Shown here: positions 1-6,595 of the stretch, piece after piece
Layout of the letters: each line of letters begins with the position of its first letter
Position numbering within the stretch: the first letter of the stretch is position 1
Origin: Arenimonas sp.
Lineage (GTDB): Bacteria > Pseudomonadota > Gammaproteobacteria > Xanthomonadales > Xanthomonadaceae
DNA: 10,208 nt
Reading direction: 5' to 3'
Assembly (NCBI GenBank): GCA_003497545.1
Contig: DNNT01000166.1
Coordinates: 4,260 to 14,467 of the forward strand
Notes under the pieces: generated by a model
What the model was told of the DNA's origin: nothing
What the model saw: the letters and a program-made list of their open reading frames with translations, nothing else
Database searches by the model: none
Program-made: the position numbers and the translations under genes

Positions 1-807
1 CGCGCCGACCCGTCGCACGCGCCCGGCGCGCCAGCCGAAGCGCTGCTGGAAATAATCGGCATAGGCGGTATCGGACAGCGCCAGCACGCCGTCGGCGTCC
101 GCGCGCGCCACGCCGCAGATGGCGCCGTAGTGGCCGCCGGCCATCGGCAGCAGCGCCACCGGCCCCTGCGACGTGAAACGTTCGTAGGCGGTGCCATCGG
201 GCGCGCGGTCGGTGGCCAGGCTGCAGACGACCAGCGTCTGGCGGTAATCGTGTTCGTCGGTGCCGATGCCGAAGGCGGCGCGTGCCAGCGAACGGGTGCC
301 GTCGGCGGCCACCAGCAGGCGCGTGCGCAGTTCGCGCACACCCGACTCGCCTTCGATGCGCACGCGCGGACCGTCCACGTCGGGTTGCACCGCCACCACC
401 TTCGCGGGGCGGTGGCGCACCAGGCCGGCCACGTCGGCCACCCGCGCTTCCAGCGCCTGGCCCAGTTCGCGCGCCAGCACCACGCCGCCGAAGGCCTCGC
501 GGCCGAGCTCGCCGGCCTCGAGCCGCACGGAGCCGAAATCGCCGGCGCGGCTGACGTGGATGCGGCGGATCGGCGCCGGCGGCGTGGCCAGGCGCGGCAA
601 CACGCCCAGCGCACCGAGCGCATTGAGGCTGGCGGCGGCGAGCGCGAGCTTGCGCTCGTCGAAACCCGGCGCGCCGGCCTGCGGCGCGCTGGCCTCGACC
701 AGGCCCAGCCGCAGCCCGCGGCCCTCGAGCGCGCAGGCCAGCGAATTGCCGACCAGGCCGCCGCCGAGGATCAGGATGTCGTAGTCAAAGCCGTCTTCAC
801 TGGCCAT
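1..807 (-). CDS. ubiH: UbiH-like FAD-dependent ubiquinone-biosynthesis monooxygenase (partial, C-terminus outside window)
   Basis: This is the first 269 codons of a flavin aromatic hydroxylase. UbiH (2-octaprenyl-6-methoxyphenol hydroxylase) hydroxylates the ring of the ubiquinone precursor, using FAD, NAD(P)H and O2, in the membrane-associated Ubi complex. Visible in the sequence: the dinucleotide-binding motif GGGLVG at residues 15-20 after a beta strand (YDILIL), the DG motif VAADGTRS around residues 166-173, and the block YERFTSQGPVALLP near residues 208-221, followed by FGWRAGRV. These resemble E. coli UbiH more than UbiF, as far as I recall. The family is usually about 390-400 residues, so roughly the last third, with the third FAD motif, lies beyond base 1. 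The start is the ATG at 807-805; the ATG at 815-813 is in another frame. No good ribosome-binding site precedes it. It could be another UbiH/UbiF/VisC family member. Confidence 0.85.
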   Translation of the reverse strand, partial: MASEDGFDYDILILGGGLVGNSLACALEGRGLRLGLVEASAPQAGAPGFDERKLALAAASLNALGALGVLPRLATPPAPIRRIHVSRAGDFGSVRLEAGELGREAFGGVVLARELGQALEARVADVAGLVRHRPAKVVAVQPDVDGPRVRIEGESGVRELRTRLLVAADGTRSLARAAFGIGTDEHDYRQTLVVCSLATDRAPDGTAYERFTSQGPVALLPMAGGHYGAICGVARADADGVLALSDTAYADYFQQRFGWRAGRVRRVGA

Positions 808-813
808 GTGCCC

Positions 814-819
814 ATGATA
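814..819 (-). promoter_or_regulatory. Possible -10 element of ubiH, leaderless-type spacing
   Basis: On the minus strand the hexamer TATCAT lies exactly six bases before the ubiH ATG, and no Shine-Dalgarno sequence is present. If used as a -10 box, transcription would start at or next to the A of the start codon, giving a leaderless mRNA. No clear -35 box is seen about 17 bases upstream, so this is a weak inference from position and base composition in very GC-rich DNA. Confidence 0.35.
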
Positions 820-862
820 CGCGCCGTGCCCACCGGCCGGCGCAGCCGGGGTACAGTTCCGC

Positions 863-868
863 TAAAAT
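863..868 (+). promoter_or_regulatory. Possible -10 element for the btuM-adenosyltransferase-deacylase unit
   Basis: TAAAAT is the most AT-rich hexamer in the 88-base divergent intergenic region between ubiH and the membrane-protein gene. It sits 27 bases before the ATG at 896, leaving room for a short leader with GGAAG (884-888) as the ribosome-binding site. No recognisable -35 box lies at the standard distance. The region is too short for a cobalamin riboswitch (about 200 bases), so B12 control of that kind is not apparent. Confidence 0.4.
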
Positions 869-895
869 GACCGCCTGCCTTCCGGAAGCCTGACC

Positions 896-1486
896 ATGAC
901 CCTGACCCGCCGCCCGCGCCTGGCCCTGTTCGCCGCCCTCGCCGTCCTGATGGCCGCGACCCGCCTGAACCATTTCGGCGCGGTGCCGGATGCCTCCTGG
1001 GCGGTGTTCCTGCTCGCCGGCTTCTACCTGGCCGGCAGCGTGCGCTGGGCCTTCCCGGCGCTGATGGTGCTGGCCGTGGCGGTCGACTACGTCGTCATCA
1101 CCGGCGCGGGCCTGAGCTTCTGGAGCCACTACTGCGTGTCGCCGGGTTACTGGTTCCTGCTGCCGGCGCACTTCGCGCTGTGGGCGGCGGGCGCGGGCCT
1201 GGCCCGCTTCGGCCGGGGCCAGCCGCTGCGCCAGCTGGCCGGCCTTGCGCCGGCCGTGCTCGGCGGCGCGGCGCTGTGCCACCTGTTCGCGCAGGGCGGC
1301 TTCTACTGGCTCAGCAGCAGCGTCGCCGCGCCCACCGTGGCCGGCTGGGCGAAGAATTACGCCGACTGGTTCCTGCCCTACCTCGGCACCACCGCGCTCT
1401 ACGTCGGCCTCGCCGCCGTCGTGCACGCCTTCGTGGTGCTGATGCACCGCGCCGCCCCGGCGGCGGCCCGCGACGCCGGGCGCTGA
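896..1486 (+). CDS. btuM: BtuM-like small membrane protein, predicted cobalamin transporter
   Basis: A 196-residue, very hydrophobic protein with about six predicted membrane segments (roughly residues 8-22, 32-48, 53-70, 83-103, 113-135 and 160-184). Length and layout fit BtuM, a solitary relative of ECF-transporter S components proposed to carry vitamin B12 across the inner membrane. The Thiobacillus denitrificans protein binds cobalamin through a cysteine that, as I recall, is Cys80 and promotes loss of the cyanide ligand. Here a cysteine falls at residue 80 in the SHYCVSPGY segment, with His26 (RLNHFG), Asp32, Asp64 (VDY) and Tyr85 as further candidate family residues; a second cysteine is Cys128. 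The next gene, 4 bases on, encodes a corrinoid adenosyltransferase, which supports a cobalamin role. The start ATG has GGAAG 7 bases upstream. The assignment rests on remembered family features plus context; otherwise it would be an uncharacterised membrane protein. Confidence 0.72.
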   Translation: MTLTRRPRLALFAALAVLMAATRLNHFGAVPDASWAVFLLAGFYLAGSVRWAFPALMVLAVAVDYVVITGAGLSFWSHYCVSPGYWFLLPAHFALWAAGAGLARFGRGQPLRQLAGLAPAVLGGAALCHLFAQGGFYWLSSSVAAPTVAGWAKNYADWFLPYLGTTALYVGLAAVVHAFVVLMHRAAPAAARDAGR

Positions 1487-1490
1487 GCCC

Positions 1491-2045
1491 ATGGGCAACC
1501 GCCTGTCGAAGATCTACACGCGCACTGGCGACGACGGCAGCACCGGCCTTGGCGACGGTTCGCGCGTGGCCAAGGATTCGGCCCGCGTCACCGCCTACGG
1601 CACCGTCGACGAAGCCAATTCGGCCATCGGCCTGGTGCTGGCCTGCGACATCCCCGATGAAGTGCGCAACGTGCTGGTGTCGGTGCAGCACCAGATGTTC
1701 GACCTCGGCGGCGAGCTGTGCATCCCCGGCCACGCCGCCATCGGCGACGCCGACATCCAGCGGCTCGAGGACCAGCTCGACCATTTCAACGCCGACCTGC
1801 CGCCGCTCAGGGACTTCATCCTGCCCGGCGGCGGCGTGGCGGCGGCGCACTGCCACCTGGCGCGCACCATCTGCCGCCGCGCCGAGCGCGAGGTGGTGAC
1901 GCTGTCGCACCACGACGCGGTTCGCCCGGAAGCCATCCGCTTCCTCAACCGCCTGTCCGACCTGCTGTTCGTGGTCGCCCGCGTGCTGGCCCGCGCCAGC
2001 GGCCACGGCGAGGTGCTCTGGAACCACGAGCGCCGCAAAGGCTGA
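1491..2045 (+). CDS. PduO-type cob(I)alamin adenosyltransferase (ATR)
   Basis: A 184-residue cytoplasmic enzyme that transfers the 5'-deoxyadenosyl group of ATP to cob(I)alamin, making adenosylcobalamin. The PduO/MMAB family signature is complete: the ATP-phosphate-binding loop YTRTGDDGSTGLGDG at residues 9-23, RVTAYGTVDEANS at 32-44, FILPGG near 108-113, the helix RTICRRAERE at 125-134 with the arginine and glutamate residues that contact ATP, and NRLSDLLF at 153-160. The length is typical of the bacterial stand-alone form. It is not the CobA/BtuR type, which has a different fold. It lies 4 bases after btuM and 2 bases before the deacylase gene, so co-transcription is very likely. Together with BtuM it suggests salvage of imported corrinoid; no de novo cobalamin biosynthesis genes are in the window. 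Confidence 0.93.
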   Translation: MGNRLSKIYTRTGDDGSTGLGDGSRVAKDSARVTAYGTVDEANSAIGLVLACDIPDEVRNVLVSVQHQMFDLGGELCIPGHAAIGDADIQRLEDQLDHFNADLPPLRDFILPGGGVAAAHCHLARTICRRAEREVVTLSHHDAVRPEAIRFLNRLSDLLFVVARVLARASGHGEVLWNHERRKG

Positions 2046-2047
2046 GC

Positions 2048-2965
2048 GTGCTGCTTTACACGCACCCGGCCTGCCTGACGCACGACCCCGGCCCGGGGCA
2101 CCCGGAAAGCCCGGCGCGGCTCGAAGCCGTGCTGCACGCGGTGCGCGCGGCCTTCCCGCAGCTGGCCTGGCGCGAGGCGCCGGCCGCCACGCGCGAAGCG
2201 CTGCTGCGCGTGCACGGCAAGGCCCTGGTGTCTTCGGTGCTCGACATCGAATCCGACGACGTGCGCCGGCTCGACGATGACACCGCCATGTCGCCCGGCT
2301 CGGCCCAGGCTGCCCTGCGCGCCGCCGGCGCCGGCATCGCCGCAGTGGACGCGCTGATGGCCGGCGAAGCGCGCCAGGCCTTCTGCGCGGTGCGCCCGCC
2401 CGGCCACCACGCCACCGCCAGCACGGCCATGGGCTTCTGCCTGTTCAACTCCATCGCGGTGGCCGCGGCGCATGCCGTGCACGCGCACGGGCTGCACCGC
2501 GTCGCCATCGCCGACTTCGACGTGCACCACGGCAACGGCAGCCAGGACATCTTCGCCGGCGACCCGCGCGTGATGTACGTCAGCTCGCACCAGGCGCCGC
2601 TGTACCCGCACACCGGCCTGCCCGGCGAACGCGGCGTGGGCAACCTGGCCAATGCCACGCTGCCGCCGGGTTCGGGCGGCGAGGCCTTCCGCGCCGCGTG
2701 GCGCGACACCCTGATTCCGGAACTCGAGGCCTTCAAGCCGCAGCTGCTGCTGGTGTCGGCCGGTTTCGACGGCCACCGCCTCGACCCGCTCGCCGACCTT
2801 GCGCTGGAGCCCGAGGACTACCGCTGGATCAGCCACGAGCTGGCCGCGCTCGCCGGCCGCCACGGCCAAGGCCGGGTGGTTTCGATGCTGGAAGGCGGCT
2901 ACAGCCTGTCGGCGCTGCGTGCCTGCAGCGTGGCCCACCTGCACGGCCTGCGCGACGCCGCCTGA
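2048..2965 (+). CDS. Histone deacetylase-like zinc-dependent deacylase (AcuC/HDAC superfamily)
   Basis: A 305-residue member of the arginase/deacetylase superfamily, most like the bacterial class II HDAC-like amidohydrolases and acetylpolyamine deacetylases. These remove acetyl or other acyl groups from lysine side chains or small amines with a catalytic zinc. All key residues are visible: the GHPESPARL signature near the N-terminus, paired histidines His120-His121 in RPPGHHA, zinc ligands Asp158 and His160 in DFDVHHGNG, the third ligand Asp241 in SAGFDGH, and Tyr285 in EGGY. The start is a GTG at 2048, chosen because the family begins with a short LLYTHP-like strand and AAAGG lies 6 bases upstream. 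It follows the adenosyltransferase stop by 2 bases, implying translational coupling. The substrate cannot be told from sequence. A functional link to cobalamin is not obvious. Confidence 0.9.
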   Translation: MLLYTHPACLTHDPGPGHPESPARLEAVLHAVRAAFPQLAWREAPAATREALLRVHGKALVSSVLDIESDDVRRLDDDTAMSPGSAQAALRAAGAGIAAVDALMAGEARQAFCAVRPPGHHATASTAMGFCLFNSIAVAAAHAVHAHGLHRVAIADFDVHHGNGSQDIFAGDPRVMYVSSHQAPLYPHTGLPGERGVGNLANATLPPGSGGEAFRAAWRDTLIPELEAFKPQLLLVSAGFDGHRLDPLADLALEPEDYRWISHELAALAGRHGQGRVVSMLEGGYSLSALRACSVAHLHGLRDAA

Positions 2966-2990
2966 GCCCGCGGCCCCGCCCCGCGCGGGC
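2966..2990 (+). terminator. GC-rich stem-loop after the deacylase gene, weak terminator candidate
   Basis: GCCCGCG (2966-2972) and CGCGGGC (2984-2990) form a perfect 7-bp inverted repeat with an 11-base loop directly after the deacylase stop codon. The stem is followed only by CGTGTT, not a true T-run, so intrinsic termination would be weak. In DNA of this GC content such repeats also arise by chance. It separates the deacylase unit from lptD, where a break in transcription would make sense. Confidence 0.3.
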
Positions 2991-3050
2991 CGTGTTGCCC
3001 CGCCCTGCCTGCATGGGCCAAGCTATCCCGTCTTTCCCCCGGATGTCGCC

Positions 3051-5261
3051 GTGCGCCGCCCAGCCCTTCGCCTGCTTCCGCTCTGCCTGGCCATGGCCTG
3101 CGCCGCCCGCGCCGAGGACACCGCGCTTCCCGGCTGGGAACGCTGCCCCGCCGCCAGCACCCTGCCGCTTTACCGCCCGCTCGACGCGGCGCCGCCGAAG
3201 CGCGAAGGCGCCAGCACCGACATCAGCGCCGAACACCTGGACGTCTCCAAGCAGGACGTGACCGTGCTCACCGGCAAGGTCGAACTGCAGCACGCCGACC
3301 AGTGGCTGGGCACCGACAAGCTCACCTTCGAACACGACACCGAGCGTTTCGCCACCGAAGGCCCGGTCACCTATCAGGACCGCAGCCTGCGCCTGCTGGC
3401 CGAAAAGGCCGAGGGCGACCAGAAGGCCGACGAACTGCGCCTGCGCGGCGTGCAGTACCAGTTCAACGGCGAAGCCGGCAACGGCCGCGCCGACGACGTG
3501 CTGCTGCGCGGCCAGGAAGGCACGCTCTCGGGAGGCACCTACTCCACCTGCCCGCCGGACCAGCGCCAGTGGGAATTCGCCGCCTCGCGCATCGTGGTGG
3601 ACCAGGAAAGCGGCATGGGCACCGCGCGCAACGCCACCCTGCGGGTCGGGGGCGTGCCGCTGCTGTGGCTGCCGTGGATCGCCTTCCCCACCGACGACCG
3701 CCGCCGCACCGGCCTGCTGGCCCCGACCCTGGGCTACGACGACCGCAACGGCTTCGAGTACGAGCAGCCGATCTACCTGAACCTGGCGCCGAACTACGAC
3801 GCCACCCTGCAGCCGCGCTGGCTGGCCGAACGCGGCCTGATGCTGGGCGGCGAATTCCGCTACCTCGGCCGCAGCCGCGCCGGCACGCTGGAAGCCAGCT
3901 GGCTGCCCGACGACGACCTGGCCAACCGCGACCGCGGCCTGGCACGCTGGCGCCACTTCGAAACCTTCTCGCCGCACTGGTACTTCGCCGCCGACCTCAA
4001 CCACGTCAGCGACGACGAATACTTCGCCGACTTCGGCGACTCGCTGGCCACCACGTCCATCTCGCTGGTGGAGAGCTCGATGGGCCTGTACGGCCGCGGC
4101 CTGGGCTGGAGCGCCAGCCTGACGGCGCAGGACTGGCAGATCGCCAGCCCGCTGCTGCTCGAGGGCAGCGAGCCCTACCGCCGCCTGCCGACGGCGCGCG
4201 CGCAGTGGATGCGCCCCTTCGCCAACTGGCTGGAACTGGGCGTGGACGCCGAGGCCGTGCGCTTCCAGGGCGCGGGCCGCGACGGCGGCAACCGCGTCGA
4301 CCTGCGGCCGTTCGTGCGCCTGCCCTTCGGCGGCGCCGCCTGGTTCGCCACCCCGCAGCTGGCCTGGCGCTACACCGCCTATTCGCTCGACGACAGCCTG
4401 GTTCCGCCGGGTGGCGACGACGCCCCCAGCCGCAGCCTGCCGGTGATGAGCCTGGACATGGGCGCCTTCTTCGAGCGCGGCTTCGAGCTCGGCGGCGGCA
4501 GCTACCGGCAGACGCTGGAACCGCGCCTTTACTACCTGAACGTGCCCTACCGCGACCAGGACGATCTGCCGCTGTTCGACACCCAGCCGCTCACCTTCTC
4601 CTGGCCCGGCCTGTTCCGCGACAACCGATTCGGCGGCGCCGACCGCCAGGGCGATGCCGACCAGGTGACCGTGGCCCTGACCAGCCGCGTGCTCGATGCC
4701 GGCGACGGCCGCGAGTTGCTGAGCGTGGGCCTGGGCCGCATCCACTATTTCGAAGCGCCGCGCGTCACCGTGCCGGGCGCGCCGCCCCTGTCCGACGACG
4801 GCTCGGCCTGGGTGGCCGAGGCGAACCTGTCGATCAGCCCGCGTTGGAGCCTGGGCCTGGCCCAGCAGTGGGACCCGGACAGCGAACGCACCACCCTGTC
4901 GGCCGTCCGCAGCCAGTGGCGCTTCGGCGACGCTGGCGTGCTCAACGCCGCCTACCGCTACCGCGCCGGCCTGCTCGAGCAGACCGACCTGTCATTCGCC
5001 CTGCCCCTCCGCGCCAACTGGCGCCTGCTGGGCCGCTGGAACTACTCCCTGCGCGACAACCAGAGCCTCGAGGCCTTGGCCGGCGTGGAGTGGAAGAGCT
5101 GCTGCGTGGCGGTCCGCGTGCTCGGCCGCCGCTACGTCCGCGAGTTCAGCGGCGAGCAGAACACGGGCATCTATCTTGAGCTGGAATTGAACGGCGTCGG
5201 CAGCTTCGGCCGCAGCACGGCCCGTCTGCTCGATGATGCTATTCTTGATTATTCCCGCTGA
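3051..5261 (+). CDS. lptD: LPS-assembly outer membrane protein LptD
   Basis: A 736-residue outer-membrane protein that, with the lipoprotein LptE, inserts lipopolysaccharide into the outer leaflet. The GTG start at 3051 gives a clean signal peptide (MRRPALRLLPLCLAMACAARA, cleaved near residue 21); GGAT lies 6 bases upstream. An OstA/LptA-like periplasmic domain spans about residues 50-190 (DISAEHLDV...TGKVEL) and receives LPS from the LptA bridge. A C-terminal beta-barrel domain fills the rest, with family blocks at about 222-254 (GLLAPTLGYDDRNGFEYEQP, YLNLAPNYDATL). Four cysteines match the classical disulfide set: Cys32, Cys167 and the adjacent Cys684-Cys685. This predicts the rearranging inter-domain disulfides that E. 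coli LptD needs for activity. The two other cysteines, 12 and 17, are in the signal peptide. It is shorter than E. coli LptD (784). surA follows after 28 bases. A longer in-frame reading upstream has no signal peptide and is rejected. Confidence 0.96.
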   Translation: MRRPALRLLPLCLAMACAARAEDTALPGWERCPAASTLPLYRPLDAAPPKREGASTDISAEHLDVSKQDVTVLTGKVELQHADQWLGTDKLTFEHDTERFATEGPVTYQDRSLRLLAEKAEGDQKADELRLRGVQYQFNGEAGNGRADDVLLRGQEGTLSGGTYSTCPPDQRQWEFAASRIVVDQESGMGTARNATLRVGGVPLLWLPWIAFPTDDRRRTGLLAPTLGYDDRNGFEYEQPIYLNLAPNYDATLQPRWLAERGLMLGGEFRYLGRSRAGTLEASWLPDDDLANRDRGLARWRHFETFSPHWYFAADLNHVSDDEYFADFGDSLATTSISLVESSMGLYGRGLGWSASLTAQDWQIASPLLLEGSEPYRRLPTARAQWMRPFANWLELGVDAEAVRFQGAGRDGGNRVDLRPFVRLPFGGAAWFATPQLAWRYTAYSLDDSLVPPGGDDAPSRSLPVMSLDMGAFFERGFELGGGSYRQTLEPRLYYLNVPYRDQDDLPLFDTQPLTFSWPGLFRDNRFGGADRQGDADQVTVALTSRVLDAGDGRELLSVGLGRIHYFEAPRVTVPGAPPLSDDGSAWVAEANLSISPRWSLGLAQQWDPDSERTTLSAVRSQWRFGDAGVLNAAYRYRAGLLEQTDLSFALPLRANWRLLGRWNYSLRDNQSLEALAGVEWKSCCVAVRVLGRRYVREFSGEQNTGIYLELELNGVGSFGRSTARLLDDAILDYSR

Positions 5262-5289
5262 AAAACGTGGCGCCGGAGCCGCAAACCGC

Positions 5290-6591
5290 ATGAAGAACGC
5301 CTTCACCCCCGTCCTCGCCGTCCTGCTGGCCCTCTCTGCCGCCCTGGCCCCCGGCCATGGGCTGGCCCAGGCCACCACCGCGGTGGACGGCATCGTCGCC
5401 GTCGTGGACGAGGACGTGATCCTGCGCAGCGAGCTCGACCGCGCCGTGAACAACATCACCGCGCAGTACGCCAACACGCCGGGACAGCTGCCGCCGCGCG
5501 ACGTGCTCGAGCGCCAGGTGCTCGACCGCCTCGTGCTGGCCCGCATCCAGCTCACCCGCGCCCGCGATTCCGGCATCCGCGTCAGCGACGGCGAGCTGGC
5601 CCAGGCCATTGAAACCGTGGCCTCGCGCAACCGCATGACCCAGGACCAGCTCCGCCAGCGCCTGGCCGCCGACGGCCTGAGCTACGAAGAATTCCGCGCC
5701 AGCCTGCGCGACGAACTGCTGATCGAGCGCCTGCGCCAGCGTTACGTGCAGAGCCGCGTGCAGATCAGCGAGGCCGAGATCGACCAGCTGCTGGCCGTGC
5801 GCGAAATCGGCGGGCCGGAAGTGCGCCTGGCCAACATCGTCGTGGGCCTGCCCGAGGGCGCCTCGCCCGACGAAGTGGCGCTGGCGCAGAAGAAGGCGCG
5901 CGACATCAAGGCCGTGATCGAACGCGGCGAACTCGACTTCCGCGCCGCGGCCATCCGCTATTCCGACGCGCAGAATGCGCTCGAGGGCGGCGATATCGGC
6001 TGGCGCGCGCTCGACGCGATCCCGCCGGCCTTCGTCGGCCTGATCCAGCAGATGCAGCCGGGCCAGATCAGCGAACCCGTGCGCGGCCCCAGCGGCTACC
6101 AGCTGATCCAGCTGGTGGAAACCCGCGAGCAGGGCCGCCAGACCCTGACCGAGTACAACGCCCAGGGCATCATGATCCGCGTCACCCCGACCCTGCCGGC
6201 CGAAGCGGCCCGCCAGAAGGCCGAGGACCTGTATTCGCGCATCCAGGCCGGCGAAGACTTCGCCAAGCTCGCCCGCGAGAATTCCGACGACACCCTGAGC
6301 CGCAACGATGGCGGCGACATGGGCTGGTTCCAGGTCAATGCCTGGGGCACCGCGGTGGGCTCGCAGCTCAATGCGCTGCAGGACGGCCAGGTGTCCCGCC
6401 CGTTCCAGAGCGACGCCGGCTGGCACATCATCAAGCGCCTGGGCGTCCGCGAGCAGGACGTGACCGAGCAGAACCGCCGCAACCAGGCGCGCGAGATCAT
6501 CGCCCAGCGCAAGGCCGAGGAAGAGTTCGAGCGCTTCCTGCGCCAGCTGCGCTCGGAAGCCTACGTCGAGAGCCGCCTGTCGGCTTCCTGA
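5290..6591 (+). CDS. surA: Periplasmic chaperone SurA (parvulin-type)
   Basis: A 433-residue periplasmic chaperone that escorts unfolded outer-membrane proteins, LptD among them, to the Bam complex. The ATG at 5290 gives a signal peptide (KNAFTPVLAVLLALSAALAP, cleavage near Ala26) and has GGAG 11 bases upstream; the ATG at 5233 lies inside lptD and would hide the signal. The N-terminal chaperone domain (about 27-172) begins VDGIVAVVDEDVILRSELD. Two parvulin domains follow, about 176-277 and 288-385, each with GGD(I/M)GW (233-238 and 341-346), and a C-terminal helix (TEQNRRNQAREII) completes the core. Oddly, the first active-site histidine is absent from both parvulin domains (Asn182 and Gly293 at those places), and the second is kept only in the second domain (His379; Gln271 in the first). 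Prolyl isomerase activity is therefore doubtful, while chaperone function is expected. Confidence 0.95.
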   Translation: MKNAFTPVLAVLLALSAALAPGHGLAQATTAVDGIVAVVDEDVILRSELDRAVNNITAQYANTPGQLPPRDVLERQVLDRLVLARIQLTRARDSGIRVSDGELAQAIETVASRNRMTQDQLRQRLAADGLSYEEFRASLRDELLIERLRQRYVQSRVQISEAEIDQLLAVREIGGPEVRLANIVVGLPEGASPDEVALAQKKARDIKAVIERGELDFRAAAIRYSDAQNALEGGDIGWRALDAIPPAFVGLIQQMQPGQISEPVRGPSGYQLIQLVETREQGRQTLTEYNAQGIMIRVTPTLPAEAARQKAEDLYSRIQAGEDFAKLARENSDDTLSRNDGGDMGWFQVNAWGTAVGSQLNALQDGQVSRPFQSDAGWHIIKRLGVREQDVTEQNRRNQAREIIAQRKAEEEFERFLRQLRSEAYVESRLSAS

Positions 6592-6595
6592 TCCG

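Noticed and set aside
130..870. A 246-codon plus-strand frame opposite ubiH.
   Set aside because: The minus strand carries clear UbiH motifs throughout this stretch; the plus-strand product is arginine/alanine-rich without recognisable features.
879..888. Perfect 10-base palindrome CTTCCGGAAG just before btuM, possibly an operator.
   Set aside because: It overlaps the Shine-Dalgarno sequence, has no second copy in the window and is short enough to arise by chance.
867..893. An eight-codon upstream frame (MTACLPEA) ending 2 bases before the btuM ATG, a possible leader peptide.
   Set aside because: Its ATG overlaps the likely -10 hexamer, it has no ribosome-binding site, and it holds no regulatory-codon run.
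808..895. Cobalamin riboswitch upstream of btuM.
   Set aside because: Only 88 bases separate the divergent start codons, too short for the riboswitch fold, and I see no B12-box-like sequence.
2995..3029. TTGCCC (2995-3000) and TATCCC (3024-3029) as a promoter for lptD.
   Set aside because: The spacer is 23 bases, too long for a standard sigma-70 promoter, and both hexamers are poor matches. No sigma-E-type sequence was seen either.
2829..4745. A 638-codon open frame on the minus strand opposite lptD, plus similar long frames opposite surA (5239-6639), the adenosyltransferase/deacylase (1595-2944), pdxA (6497-7462) and rsmA/apaG (7513-8778).
   Set aside because: Their translations are low-complexity and rich in Ala, Gly, Arg and Val, with no known motif. 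Such frames are expected opposite real genes in very GC-rich DNA, where stop codons are rare.
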